Source: Actinophytocola sp044466355 (lineage in GTDB: Bacteria; Actinomycetota; Actinomycetes; Mycobacteriales; Pseudonocardiaceae). From it: 64,000 nt of DNA. The stretch is from positions 1 through 64,000 of the forward strand of contig NZ_JBITMQ010000023.1 of the NCBI RefSeq assembly GCF_044466355.1, in the 5' to 3' direction. Below, in pieces: positions 8,814 to 17,330 of the stretch (position 1 is the stretch's first letter; every line of letters begins with the position of its first letter). The notes beneath the pieces were generated by a model, which did not search any database, was not told the origin of the DNA, and saw nothing but the letters and a program-made list of their open reading frames with translations. Made by a program: the position numbers and the translations under genes.

Positions 8814-9848
8814 ATGAAAGCCGTACGGTTGCACGAGTACGACAAGCGTCCGGTGGTCGAGGAGGTCCCGGAGCCGGAGGTGTCCGGTCCGCTGGACGTG
8901 CTGGTCGAGATCGGCGGGGCCGGGCTGTGCCGCACGGACCTGCACATCGTCGAGGGGCAGTGGGCGGAGAAGTCCGGGGTGACCCTGCCGTACACGATCG
9001 GGCACGAGAACGCGGGGTGGGTGCGTGCCGTCGGGTCCGCGGTGTCCACAGTGGCCCCGGGGGACACAGTGATCCTGCATCCGCTCGCGACCTGCGGGCT
9101 GTGCCGTGCGTGTCGTGCAGGGGACGACGTGCACTGCGCGAACTCGCGGTTCCCGGGCATCGACTCCGACGGCGGCATGGCGGAGTTGCTGCTCACCAAC
9201 GCACGTTCGGTCGTCAGGCTCGACCCGTCGCTGCGACCGGCGGACGTGGCGGCGCTCGCGGACGCCGGGCTGACCGCGTACCACGCCGTGCGCAAGTCGG
9301 TGCCGATGCTGTACCCGGGCACGCAGGTCGTCGTGATCGGTGCCGGCGGGCTGGGACACATCGGCATCCAGTGCCTCGCCGCGATGGTGCCGTCGGAGGT
9401 GATCGTGGTCGACCGGTCCCAGGCCGCGCTCGACCTGGCGAAGGGCTACGGCGCCGCGCACACCGTGGTCGCGGACGGCACACACGTCGACGCGGTCATG
9501 GACCTGACCGGCGGCGATGGCGCGCACATCGTGTTCGACTTCGTCGGTGAGAAGGGCACCGAGGCCGAGGGCGTGGCGATGCTGCGGCGGGCGGGGTCGT
9601 ACTTCGTGATCGGCTACGGCGGGCACGTCGACATCCCGACCATCGACATCATCTCCGCCGAGATCAACGTGATCGGCAACCTCGTCGGCTCGTACAACGA
9701 CCTCGCGGAGCTGATGACCCTTGCCGCGCAGGGGAAAGTGTCGCTGCACACGAGGACCTACCCGCTCGACGCGGTGAACGAGGCCATGGACGACCTCGAC
9801 AACGGACGGCTGCGGGGCCGCGGAATCCTCGTGCCGGAACGGAGCTGA
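8814..9848 (+). CDS. Zinc-dependent NAD(P) alcohol dehydrogenase
   Basis: A 344-aa medium-chain dehydrogenase. Catalytic zinc ligands sit in GLCRTDLH (Cys39) and GHENAG (His64, Glu65); four structural-zinc cysteines are at 94, 97, 100 and 108 (CGLCRACRAGDDVHC); the Rossmann motif is VVVIGAGGLGHIG. ATG at 8814 is preceded by GAGAGGGAG, so I prefer it to an upstream in-frame start at 8769. The amidohydrolase gene follows 1 bp after the stop. Related dehydrogenases accompany propane/acetone monooxygenase operons and oxidise 2-propanol or similar short alcohols; the substrate here is inferred from context. Confidence 0.9.
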   Translation: MKAVRLHEYDKRPVVEEVPEPEVSGPLDVLVEIGGAGLCRTDLHIVEGQWAEKSGVTLPYTIGHENAGWVRAVGSAVSTVAPGDTVILHPLATCGLCRACRAGDDVHCANSRFPGIDSDGGMAELLLTNARSVVRLDPSLRPADVAALADAGLTAYHAVRKSVPMLYPGTQVVVIGAGGLGHIGIQCLAAMVPSEVIVVDRSQAALDLAKGYGAAHTVVADGTHVDAVMDLTGGDGAHIVFDFVGEKGTEAEGVAMLRRAGSYFVIGYGGHVDIPTIDIISAEINVIGNLVGSYNDLAELMTLAAQGKVSLHTRTYPLDAVNEAMDDLDNGRLRGRGILVPERS

Positions 9849-9849
9849 C

Positions 9850-10890
9850 ATGTACGAGAAGGACGGACAGAAGTACTTCGTCGTCGACGGGCACATCCAC
9901 TTCTGGGACGGCCGCCCGTCCAACCAGGCCAACCGCTACGGCGAGGGCTTCATCAACTGCTTCTACGACTACCACCGGAACCTGTCGCCGGAGTCCGAGG
10001 TCTGGACGCTGGAGGAGTTCTGGCAGCAGTCGGAGGAGCGGATCCTGCACGACTTGTTCGAGGTCGGCTACGTCGACCGGGCGATCTTCCAGCCCACGTA
10101 CCTGACCGACTTCTACGTCAACGGTTTCAACACCACCGAGCAGGACGGCGCGCTCGCCGAGAAGCACCCGGACAGGTTCATCGTGAACGGCTCCTGGGAC
10201 CCGCGGGACGGCGAGGCCGGGCTCGACAGGCTGGAGGCGTTGACGCAGCGGTGGAACCTGCGCGGCGTCAAGCTGTACACGGCGGAGTGGAAGGGCGAGT
10301 CGAAGGGCTGGAAGCTCACCGACCCGTGGTCGTACCGGTACCTCGAGAAGTGCGAGGAGCTGGGCATCCGCAACATCCACGTCCACAAGGGACCGACGAT
10401 CTACCCGCTCAACCGGGACGCCTTCGACGTGGCGGACGTGGACGACGTGGCGTCGGCGTTCCCCGGGCTCAACTTCATCGTCGAACACGTCGGCCTGCCG
10501 AGGCTGGAGGACTTCTGCTGGATCGCGACGCAGGAGCCGAACGTCTACGGTGGACTCGCGGTGGCGCTGCCGTTCATCCACTCCCGGCCGAGGTACTTCG
10601 CGCAGATCATCGGTGAGCTGCTGTACTGGCTGGACGAGAACCGGATCACGTTCGCGAGCGACTACGCGATCTGGACGCCGAAGTGGCTGATCGAGAAGTT
10701 CGTGGACTTCCAGATCCCCGACGACATGCTCGGCGAGTACGCACCGCTCACGGTGGACGTCAAGAAGAAGGTCCTGGGCCTGAACGCGGCGAAGCTGTAC
10801 GACATCGAGGTGCCACCGGAGCTGCGGCTCGCGGACACCCCCGCCGACTCGGGCGACGCCGTGGGCTCGGCACCAAAGGTCCCCGCATGA
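9850..10890 (+). CDS. Amidohydrolase family protein of propane-monooxygenase-type clusters
   Basis: A 346-aa TIM-barrel metal-dependent hydrolase: DGHIHFWD gives the first-strand HxH (His15, His17), followed by HVHKG and EHVG histidines and the late Asp in TFASDYAIW. The same protein family is conserved beside binuclear-iron propane/phenol monooxygenases in mycobacteria, Gordonia and Rhodococcus, where it is thought to help assembly or metabolism rather than degrade a known substrate. It is separated by 1 bp from the dehydrogenase and its TGA overlaps the next ATG. No monooxygenase subunits are present in this window. Confidence 0.85.
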   Translation: MYEKDGQKYFVVDGHIHFWDGRPSNQANRYGEGFINCFYDYHRNLSPESEVWTLEEFWQQSEERILHDLFEVGYVDRAIFQPTYLTDFYVNGFNTTEQDGALAEKHPDRFIVNGSWDPRDGEAGLDRLEALTQRWNLRGVKLYTAEWKGESKGWKLTDPWSYRYLEKCEELGIRNIHVHKGPTIYPLNRDAFDVADVDDVASAFPGLNFIVEHVGLPRLEDFCWIATQEPNVYGGLAVALPFIHSRPRYFAQIIGELLYWLDENRITFASDYAIWTPKWLIEKFVDFQIPDDMLGEYAPLTVDVKKKVLGLNAAKLYDIEVPPELRLADTPADSGDAVGSAPKVPA

Positions 10891-11540
10891 GCGCCTTGTG
10901 GGACGCGCTCGGCACGGTGGTGGACCCGGAGCTGGACCAGCCGATCACCGACCTGGGCTTCGTCAGCGAGGCGGTGGTCGCGGACGGCCACGCCCACGTC
11001 CGGCTCCGGCTGCCGACGTACTTCTGCGCGCCGAACTTCGCGTACCTGATGGTCGCCGACGCGTACGAGGCGGTGTGTGGGCTGCCCTCGGTCACGTCGG
11101 TGGACGTCCGGCTGGTGGACCACTTCGCGGCGGAGGAGATCAACGCGGGCGTGGCGGCGTCGGCGGGCTTCACGGACGCGTTCCCCGGCGAGGCGGTGGG
11201 CGAGCTGGACGAACTGCGGCTGGTGTTCCGGCGCAAGGCGTACCTGGCGAGCCTGGACCGCCTGTGCATGCGACTGCCCGGCACGCCGGTGGGCATGACG
11301 CTCGGCGACGTGCCACCGTCCCCGGCCCTGAGGTCGCTGCTGCGGCGCCGCGCGGCGTTGGGATTGGACTGTTCGAGTGAATCTCCGTTGGTGGTCGACG
11401 AGGAGGGAAAGGCCATCCCGGCCGAGGATGCGCCACTGCGACTGCGGTACGCGCGTTCGGTACGTGTGAGCATCGAGGGCAACGCGGGGTTCTGCCGAGG
11501 ACTGCTGCACACGAGGTACCCGGAGGTAGTCGGCAACTAA
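10887..11540 (+). CDS. DUF59/MIP18-type iron-sulfur or metal-cluster assembly protein
   Basis: A 217-aa protein. Residues ~1-90 match the MIP18/DUF59 fold (TVVDPELDQPITDLGFV ... HVRLRLPTYFCAPNFAYLM) used in Fe-S cluster or di-iron assembly (PaaD-like). The C-terminal half is an extension seen in homologues next to propane monooxygenase loci. It starts with ATG inside the amidohydrolase stop (ATGA). By analogy it would mature an iron enzyme, but no client oxygenase is encoded nearby. Confidence 0.8.
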   Translation: MSALWDALGTVVDPELDQPITDLGFVSEAVVADGHAHVRLRLPTYFCAPNFAYLMVADAYEAVCGLPSVTSVDVRLVDHFAAEEINAGVAASAGFTDAFPGEAVGELDELRLVFRRKAYLASLDRLCMRLPGTPVGMTLGDVPPSPALRSLLRRRAALGLDCSSESPLVVDEEGKAIPAEDAPLRLRYARSVRVSIEGNAGFCRGLLHTRYPEVVGN

Positions 11541-11670
11541 ATCGTTCTACATATTCGTGAATGTCCGTCGTGATCGTGTCGGATCTGTTGCTGGACGGTT
11601 CTCTGACGTAGTGTCGGCGGGGTGGTGCATGACGAGGTGCGCCACCCTTGCCGCTACGGGAGGTGCGTCG

Positions 11671-12468
11671 GTGACCGAACCGCGCGACACAAGCGGGCTG
11701 ATCGGCTCCGCGCAGCGTGCGTTGCGGGTGCTGGACATCGTGGGCTCAGCAGGCGACGGCATCACGGCGAAGGCCGTGGCCAGGCGCGCGGGCTACAACC
11801 TGTCGACGACGTACCACCTGCTGAACACGCTGGTACACGAGGGCTACCTGATCAGGCTCGGGCATGGTCGAGGTTTCGGCCTCGGCTACAAGGTGGGCAG
11901 CCTGTACCAGCGGCTGTGCGCGGAACTGGACGTAGGCCAGGAACTCCAGGACGAGCTGCACCGCCTGCACCGCCGAGCCGAAGCCGCCGCGTACTACACC
12001 GTCTTCCGCGAGACCGACATCGTCGTGGCCGCGGTCGCCGACTCCCCGCAGTTCCCCCGGGCGACCCCACTGGACTTCGGCTTCCACGAGGCAGCGCACG
12101 CCACGGCCTTCGGCAAGGTCCTGCTGGCGTCGATGCCGAAGCGGCAGCGACGTGACTACCTCGCGGGCGCGGGCATGCCCCGCCTGACGGGCCGGACGAC
12201 GGTCCGCGCCATCGACCTGGACACCGAACTGGAACACGTCGAACGCGCGGGGATGGCACTGGAGATCGAGGAGTTCCAACCGCGGCTGGCGTGCCTGTCG
12301 GCCCCGGTGATGGACGCCGAGAACCGGGTGACGGGCGCGGTCGCGTTCTCCGTCCCGGCGGCGGAGTTCCACGCGCGACGCTGGCACCTGGAACGAGCCG
12401 CGAGGGCAGGCGCGGCCAGGTTCGCCCACCTGCTGGCCACCCGCCCGTCGCTGGTGAGCGGCGTCTGA
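11671..12468 (+). CDS. IclR family transcriptional regulator
   Basis: A 265-aa protein: winged HTH at residues ~10-65 (ALRVLDIVGSAGDGITAKAVARRAG) and IclR effector domain (~85-260). I chose GTG at 11671, which has CGGGAGG 6-7 nt upstream, over GTG/ATG codons up to 114 bp earlier. It lies 130 bp after the DUF59 gene in the same direction and is the natural regulator of the dehydrogenase operon. Effector unknown. Confidence 0.9.
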   Translation: MTEPRDTSGLIGSAQRALRVLDIVGSAGDGITAKAVARRAGYNLSTTYHLLNTLVHEGYLIRLGHGRGFGLGYKVGSLYQRLCAELDVGQELQDELHRLHRRAEAAAYYTVFRETDIVVAAVADSPQFPRATPLDFGFHEAAHATAFGKVLLASMPKRQRRDYLAGAGMPRLTGRTTVRAIDLDTELEHVERAGMALEIEEFQPRLACLSAPVMDAENRVTGAVAFSVPAAEFHARRWHLERAARAGAARFAHLLATRPSLVSGV

Positions 12469-12489
12469 CGCTTTCGGTTTACCCCTGTG

Positions 12490-12539
12490 CTGAAGGACCC
12501 CTTCGGCGCACCGGGCCGCGCACCGAAGGGGTCCTTCAG
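12490..12539. terminator. 17-bp perfect hairpin after the IclR gene
   Basis: CTGAAGGACCCCTTCGG pairs perfectly with the downstream complement across a 16-nt loop, 21 bp past the IclR stop. It can act as a factor-independent terminator, although no U-run follows, as is usual in high-GC actinomycetes. The rest of the 390-bp gap up to 12858 shows no gene I can support. Confidence 0.65.
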
Positions 12540-12858
12540 TGCTGCCCCACCCACCCCAAGACGGACCGTTCGTGACAGAACGTGAGCACGTACGCGATCA
12601 CCCTCGCCACTCGTCCGAGATGGCCACGACGTAACCCGGTCGAGTTTCTGGCAGTGACTTCGCAGGTGAACACGCACTCGACGTATGCATGTGCAGCTGC
12701 ATCGGCAGCTAAACCGACTGACCGGGTGTAGATGTCCGCTCAACGATTTATACGCACCGTTCATCGCTCACCACATGGATCACGGCAACCGCACAAGATC
12801 GATAAGCGAAGATGGGCGAACACACCGAGCACGAAGAGGAACAGCACGCGAGACCGCG

Positions 12859-13203
12859 ATGACACCAGAACAAGGAAGTTCATCGGACTTGGAACGGCCG
12901 GTCCGCAGGACCGTCCGGCTCGCGGCTGACGCCGAACCCGAGCCGACGACCGGTCCGGCTCCGCGCCTCCCGGCGAAGCACGCGCTCCGCCCGGCCACCC
13001 GCGACCGGTTCTTACGTGTCGCGGAGCGCGTCGTCGGTGACTGGGCACCCACCCTGCGTGAGGCGCTGGTGCGGTTGCTCGCGTTCGTGGTCGTCCTGGT
13101 CGCGCTCGGCCTGGCGCTCGGCGTCCAGGTGGCCGCGGCGGGCGCCGCGGTCGGGTTCGTGATGTTCCTGGTGGGCCGCCGCCGCACCGACACCGAGGAC
13201 TGA
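12859..13203 (+). CDS. Small membrane protein, two TM segments
   Basis: A 114-aa protein starting MTPEQGSSS with a hydrophilic N-terminal half (residues 1-60, Arg/Pro rich) and two adjacent hydrophobic helices (~72-104; ALVRLLAFVVVLVALGLALG, then VAAAGAAVGFVMFLVG) ending RRRTDTED. An ATG-led start was chosen because the longer frame upstream lacks coding bias. Function unknown; it is followed by another small membrane protein in the same direction. Confidence 0.55.
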   Translation: MTPEQGSSSDLERPVRRTVRLAADAEPEPTTGPAPRLPAKHALRPATRDRFLRVAERVVGDWAPTLREALVRLLAFVVVLVALGLALGVQVAAAGAAVGFVMFLVGRRRTDTED

Positions 13204-13304
13204 CCGAGCACGGCGACGTCGTCGGTAATTCACCACGGGGATGGTTGACGCGCGCGCCCAGTGGGTACCAGTCCTGCAGAGGCCTTCCAAGGAGGTGCAG
13301 GAGC

Positions 13305-13805
13305 ATGCTTGTCCTCGGCTTGCTGCTGGTGGTGCTGAGTGGCGCCGTTGGAGTGCTGCTAATCGCCTACAACACCGGCGGCGAACAACAGACCGTCACG
13401 ATGTTCGGCCGTGATATCGCCGACGTGACCATGATGCAGGCGTTCATCGCCGGTCTCGTGCTCGCGACCCTTTTCCTGCTCGGGCTGTCGATGATGATGG
13501 CGGCCGGGCGCAGGGCCCGGCAGAACCGCGCCCGCTACCGCGACGCGCGCAAGGAGGCCAAGACCGCCGCCCGTGAGCGGGACGAACTGGCCGACCAGCT
13601 CCGCAAGGAGGAGGACTACCGGCACGATCCGGTGGGCGGCAACACGGACACCATGGTGACACCGCCGGCGGGTACCCCGGTGACGCAGGACCCCAGGACG
13701 GCACCGCCGCCCGCCGCGGGCCCCATGCCGCCCCGGCACGCGGCCCCGCCGCAGGAACAGCAGGTGGTCACCAACATCAAGCCCGGTGACTCCCCCACCA
13801 GGTGA
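13305..13805 (+). CDS. Membrane protein with cytoplasmic coiled-coil tail (LapA-like topology)
   Basis: A 166-aa protein with two transmembrane segments (residues ~2-22 and ~46-68), a basic, Arg/Lys/Glu-rich helix (~70-105, RRARQNRARYRDARKEAKTA) and a Pro-rich C-terminus. This topology resembles LapA-domain proteins, but I cannot assign the family firmly. ATG at 13305 has AAGGAGG 9 nt upstream, giving a secure start. Confidence 0.7.
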   Translation: MLVLGLLLVVLSGAVGVLLIAYNTGGEQQTVTMFGRDIADVTMMQAFIAGLVLATLFLLGLSMMMAAGRRARQNRARYRDARKEAKTAARERDELADQLRKEEDYRHDPVGGNTDTMVTPPAGTPVTQDPRTAPPPAAGPMPPRHAAPPQEQQVVTNIKPGDSPTR

Positions 13806-13821
13806 CCGGGCGGCGAAAGGC

Positions 13822-13898
13822 GGCCGGCCGCGACCTGACTCGACGCGCCATCGGTTCGCAGTCCCCCGGTGAACTGGTGCCGCGGGTCGCGGTCGGCC
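13822..13898. terminator. Inverted repeat between convergent genes
   Basis: GGCCGGCCGCGACC (13822) and its near-complement GGTCGCGGTCGGCC (13885) match at 13 of 14 positions across a 49-nt loop. It sits exactly between the 3' ends of the membrane-protein gene and kptA and could stop transcription from both sides. Confidence 0.4.
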
Positions 13899-13905
13899 GC
13901 ATCTC

Positions 13906-14418
13906 CTAACTCAGGAACGTGGCGGGCACGTGTGCGGCCAGCCACACGATCTCGTTGCCACGCAGGAACTCCACGCCCGCGGCCCGCGCCGCGGGCGTGT
14001 CGACTGTCAGCACCCGCACCCGTCCGCCCTTGCGCCCGCCGACCGACTCGGCCATCTCCCGCGTCACCGAGAGGTGCACGTACTGGCGCCGCATCGGCAG
14101 CAGTCCCTCGCGCAGGATGCGGTCGGCGGCCGTCGCCGACGTTCCGTGGTAGAGCCGCGCGGGCGGCGTGCCCGGCACACCGGCGATCCGGCCCGGCACG
14201 CTGTGCCCGTAGCGGGCGCGGATGCGGTCGCCGCTCAGCTCGAACCGCTGCTTCGGGCTGTCGACGACCACGTCCCCCACCTGCTCGCGGCTCACCTCCA
14301 ACGCCACCAACAGGTCGGCGACCGGCGTCCAGCCCGCCTCGTCCAGCTCCAGCTCGTACAGCCACGGCGCGTGCCGCAGCGCGTGCGACATCCGTTTGCT
14401 GAGCCGAACGTCGTGCAT
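13906..14418 (-). CDS. kptA: RNA 2'-phosphotransferase (Tpt1/KptA)
   Basis: A 170-aa protein of standard length. N-terminal winged-helix part begins VRLSKRMSHALRHAPW, matching the LSKxLSxxLRHxP signature; the ADP-ribosyltransferase-like part carries RLYHGTS (His91) and YVHLS. The family transfers an RNA 2'-phosphate to NAD+, giving ADP-ribose cyclic phosphate; in bacteria the physiological substrate is unclear because intron-splicing tRNA ligases are absent. ATG at 14418 is the homology-supported start; the frame continues upstream without coding evidence. Divergent from a methyltransferase with 33 bp between starts. An RNA ligase gene lies 8 kb away. Confidence 0.92.
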   Translation of the reverse strand: MHDVRLSKRMSHALRHAPWLYELELDEAGWTPVADLLVALEVSREQVGDVVVDSPKQRFELSGDRIRARYGHSVPGRIAGVPGTPPARLYHGTSATAADRILREGLLPMRRQYVHLSVTREMAESVGGRKGGRVRVLTVDTPAARAAGVEFLRGNEIVWLAAHVPATFLS

Positions 14419-14451
14419 GGAGGCTGACTCTAATCGGGCAGACTCGCGGTC

Positions 14452-15309
14452 GTGGACGGACTCGGGCTGGCCTTCGACGGGATCGCCGAACGGTACGACC
14501 GCGTGCGGCCGGGCTACCCGGCAGCCGTGTTCGACGACATCGCCGCGCTCACCGGGCTGTCGGCGGGCGCACGGGTGCTCGAGGTCGGGCCCGGCCCCGG
14601 CAACGCGACCCGCGACCTGCTGGCCCGCGGGTGGCGCGTGCACGCCGTCGAACCGGGCGCCGCGCTGGCCGCCCGGGCGCGGGCGAACCTGGCCGGGCGG
14701 CCGTTCACCGTCGACGTCACGCGCTTCGACGACTGGGTGCCCGACGGCACCTACGACCTGCTGTTCTCCGCGACCGCGTACCACTGGGTGGCACCCGAGG
14801 TGCGGTGGCGGCTGGCGGCCGACGTGCTCGAACCCCTCGCGCCGCTCGCGCTCGTCACGAACCGGACGGTCGCGGGAGGCACGTTCAACGACATCTACCA
14901 GGCCTCGGAACGGTTGCACCGCGACCTCGCGCCGGAGGTCGAGTTCGGGCTCTCGCCGGAAGCGGACGCGATCCTCGCCGATATCCACGCGGCCGGCGAC
15001 GACATCGGCGCGGTGTGGGAGGCGGGCGAGCACAAGTCCGGGTACAGCCGCGCGGGCGCGTTGTTCACCGCGCCGCTGATCCGTTCGTACCAATGGGAAA
15101 CCGAGTACGACGCGGCGGACGCGGCCGCGTTGCTGTCGACGTACTCGCCCTACCTCCGGGTGCCGCCGGAGCGGCGCGGACCGCTGCTGGCCGGTATCGC
15201 CGACATCGTCCGCGCGGACTTCGGCGGGGTCGCGAGCCGGCGCTACCTCGCCGTGCTGGCCGTGGCGCACCGGCGCGAGCCCGACCTCAGCGCTGGTAGA
15301 ACTCCGTGA
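14452..15309 (+). CDS. Class I SAM-dependent methyltransferase
   Basis: A 285-aa protein. FDGIAERYDRVRPGYP is followed by motif I VLEVGPGPGNATRDLL (residues ~44-59) and VHAVEPG; the middle DLLFSATAYHWV is the type seen in small-molecule methyltransferases of actinomycetes. Start is a GTG; substrate unknown. Its last 23 nt overlap the convergent hydrolase gene. Confidence 0.88.
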   Translation: MDGLGLAFDGIAERYDRVRPGYPAAVFDDIAALTGLSAGARVLEVGPGPGNATRDLLARGWRVHAVEPGAALAARARANLAGRPFTVDVTRFDDWVPDGTYDLLFSATAYHWVAPEVRWRLAADVLEPLAPLALVTNRTVAGGTFNDIYQASERLHRDLAPEVEFGLSPEADAILADIHAAGDDIGAVWEAGEHKSGYSRAGALFTAPLIRSYQWETEYDAADAAALLSTYSPYLRVPPERRGPLLAGIADIVRADFGGVASRRYLAVLAVAHRREPDLSAGRTP

Positions 15310-16072
15310 GCACCGGTGCGACGGTGTCGGCGGGCACCTCGTGGAAGCTGCCCGCGAGGCTCACCAGCCGGCCGTCCGGCACCGTCTTCGCGACGGCCGC
15401 GGCACCACCGGCCAGCCAGTCCGGGCTGGTCGTGCTGTGCACGGCGAGCACCGGCACGGAGAGGTTCGCCAGCATCTCCTCCGGCAGGCTGCTCGGGTCG
15501 CCGCCCATGACGTGCGCGTCGTAGGCGAGCGTGTGGGCCATCGCCTCGAGGCCCGGCCACATGGGCATCTTCCGCGCCTGCTCGACGGCCTCCGGCGGCT
15601 GGCCGACGGCCTTGGTCATGAAGAACGCGACCGCGTCACCTCGCCTGCCGGTCGAGCACAGCTCGACGAGGGTGTCGGTGTAGCCGTCCGGCACCTTCGG
15701 CGCGTCCGCGCCGACCCGGTACGGCGGCTCCAGCACCGCGACGGCGTCGACCGACGCGCCGCCGGCGGCCGCGAGCAGGCACAGGGCGCCGCCCGACGAG
15801 ATGCCGTACAGCGCCGCCCGGTCGCCGAAATGCCTGATCAGCGCCTCGATGTCCGCGATCTCGCGGTCGACGGAGTACGGGAGTGTGTCACCGCTCTCAC
15901 CACGGCCGCGCCGGTCGTAGGAGACGGCTGTGAAGTCGCCCGCGAGCGCTTGGGCGAGCTCCGCCGTGGCGTTGTGGTCGCAGAACGCGCCACCGACGAG
16001 CACGACGGTGGGGCCGCTGCCGACGGCCTCGTACGCGATCGGGGTGCCGTCGGCGGAGATGACCTTGTCCAT
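15287..16072 (-). CDS. Alpha/beta hydrolase
   Basis: A 261-aa protein. VVLVGGAFCDHNATAEL at the oxyanion strand, SYDRRGRGES before the nucleophile elbow GISSGG (Ser92), and His244 in SFHEVPAD. It resembles small esterase/lactonase-like hydrolases common in actinomycetes. ATG at 16072 is supported by homology-type N-terminus (DGTPIAYEAVGSGPTVV); the frame is open upstream but codes nothing recognisable. Substrate unknown. Confidence 0.9.
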   Translation of the reverse strand: MDKVISADGTPIAYEAVGSGPTVVLVGGAFCDHNATAELAQALAGDFTAVSYDRRGRGESGDTLPYSVDREIADIEALIRHFGDRAALYGISSGGALCLLAAAGGASVDAVAVLEPPYRVGADAPKVPDGYTDTLVELCSTGRRGDAVAFFMTKAVGQPPEAVEQARKMPMWPGLEAMAHTLAYDAHVMGGDPSSLPEEMLANLSVPVLAVHSTTSPDWLAGGAAAVAKTVPDGRLVSLAGSFHEVPADTVAPVLTEFYQR

Positions 16073-16154
16073 GCTGTGGAGTCCTTTCCGGTTGCCTGAC
16101 TCTATGTCGTGGGAGCAGGCACCGGATCGACATCCCGGCCGGAGATTTTCCCGG

Positions 16155-16394
16155 TCAGTCCAGCGTTTCCCGATGGGTGGGAATCGCGGGTTCCTGGAAG
16201 AGGTTCTCGTACGCGGGCTGGCCGTTGCCCGGGGCGGCGGCCTTGCCGTTGGCGTGCTGGGTGAGTGGGTGGCTGAAGAGTGCGGTGGGAGCCTTCTGAG
16301 CGGGCTCCGAGTTCGTGGTCGTAATGGCGGTACGTCCCTTCTGGACAGGCTGGGAACCGCACTGGCACACATGGCCTGAAGCGGGACGGCTCAA
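16155..16394 (-). CDS. Small hypothetical protein, up to 79 aa
   Basis: Third codon positions are strongly G/C from about residue 9 to the stop, so this is probably real. Starts with TTG at 16394, or GTG at 16370 (VCQCGSQ...). The protein is hydrophilic, with a CxC near the N-terminus, repeated Thr/Gln/Asn/Ala residues, a QPAYENLFQEP segment and no transmembrane helix. I do not recognise a family. It is downstream of and convergent to nothing; the lsr2 gene lies 228 bp upstream on the same strand with a terminator between. Confidence 0.55.
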   Translation of the reverse strand: MSRPASGHVCQCGSQPVQKGRTAITTTNSEPAQKAPTALFSHPLTQHANGKAAAPGNGQPAYENLFQEPAIPTHRETLD

Positions 16395-16558
16395 CGGGAT
16401 TCCCCGGTGCCTCCGCGGTTCTCGTCTCCCCGGACGAGGTGCTTCCCAACTGCCACCAACCTACACCCGAACGCCTCCGCGTGGGACCAAAATAAGCGCA
16501 CCGCGAACCCCGGCGTGTCCACCCGCCCCGAACCACCGACGCGGGGTGCCGGAACGGG

Positions 16559-16593
16559 AGACCCGCGAGTCTGCGACGGCGACTCGCGGGTCT
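16559..16593 (-). terminator. 13-bp perfect hairpin downstream of lsr2
   Basis: AGACCCGCGAGTC and its exact complement flank a 9-nt loop, 28 bp past the lsr2 stop. A third partial copy (GCGACTCGCGGGG) lies at 16600. Good candidate for the lsr2 terminator. Confidence 0.65.
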
Positions 16594-16621
16594 GGAGTGG
16601 GCGACTCGCGGGGAGGCGGAA

Positions 16622-17023
16622 TCAGTTCTTCTTCGCGCGGCTGCGGCGCTTCGGCGCCGGCTTGGCCGCCTTCTGCTCCGACTCCGCCTTCGCCGCCCGG
16701 TAGGCCTCCACGACGTGGGACGGGATTCGGCCCCGGCCCGAGAGGCCGTATCCGTTCTCGTTCGCCCACTTCCGGACCAGTCCGGCGTCACCGGCGGCGC
16801 CGGAGCCGTTTTGACCGGACTTGCCGCCGCGCTTGATTCGGCCGCCGACCCGGCGCCCCGCGTCGACGTACTCGGCAAGACTTCCCCGGAGCCGCTCCGC
16901 GTTCTCCTCCGACAGATCGATCTCATAGGTCACGCCGTCGAGGCTGAACAACACCGTGGAAACGTCGGTGGACGCCGTGCCGTCGAGATCGTCGACGAGT
17001 TGTACCAATACCTGCTGTGCCAT
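16622..17023 (-). CDS. lsr2: Lsr2 nucleoid-associated protein
   Basis: A 133-aa protein of normal length. Residues ~1-60 are the dimerisation domain (QQVLVQLVDDLDGT ... VTYEIDLSEENAERLRGSLAEYVDAGRRVGG), and the C-terminal domain (~85-115) holds WANENGYGLSGRGRIP with the RGR motif that inserts in the AT-rich minor groove, followed by a basic tail. Lsr2 is the actinobacterial H-NS analogue that silences horizontally acquired AT-rich DNA, such as the lower-GC region after 52 kb. ATG at 17023 has AGGAG 7 nt upstream. Confidence 0.95.
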   Translation of the reverse strand: MAQQVLVQLVDDLDGTASTDVSTVLFSLDGVTYEIDLSEENAERLRGSLAEYVDAGRRVGGRIKRGGKSGQNGSGAAGDAGLVRKWANENGYGLSGRGRIPSHVVEAYRAAKAESEQKAAKPAPKRRSRAKKN

Positions 17024-17330
17024 CTGGCTGCTCCTGACGTGCACGATTCGTGCATACCCGCTGGTTTGTTGCCCGCAACTGAGCAAATAATCAGCTGAAT
17101 CCGCGAAAAGCGCAAGTGATCACGTGATTTTGGGGTCCAGTCCGATGTGGAACACAGGGTGACGGCTCGGAGACACCAGGTCGGAAATGAGAGGCAGATC
17201 TCTCCCGGGACGCCGGATCCGGGCACAGGGCGCCTCGGCGGCGGGGCCGTCAGCGCTGTTCGCCCGTCTTTGACGTCCCATTCGTCCGGCCGGGCTCCCG
17301 CTGTTCAGCCGCGTCTGCTTACGTATACCC
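17024..17330. promoter_or_regulatory. Divergent lsr2/desaturase intergenic region
   Basis: A 307-bp gap with AT-rich stretches near lsr2 (AAATAATCAGCTGAAT at ~17085) and a perfect 10-bp palindrome ATCACGTGAT at 17119-17128. It must hold both promoters; no hexamers are clear enough to call, and no gene is seen. Confidence 0.4.

Noticed and set aside
16073..16372. Longer start for the alpha/beta hydrolase
   Set aside because: The extension has no hydrolase homology and overlaps a better small gene in another frame.
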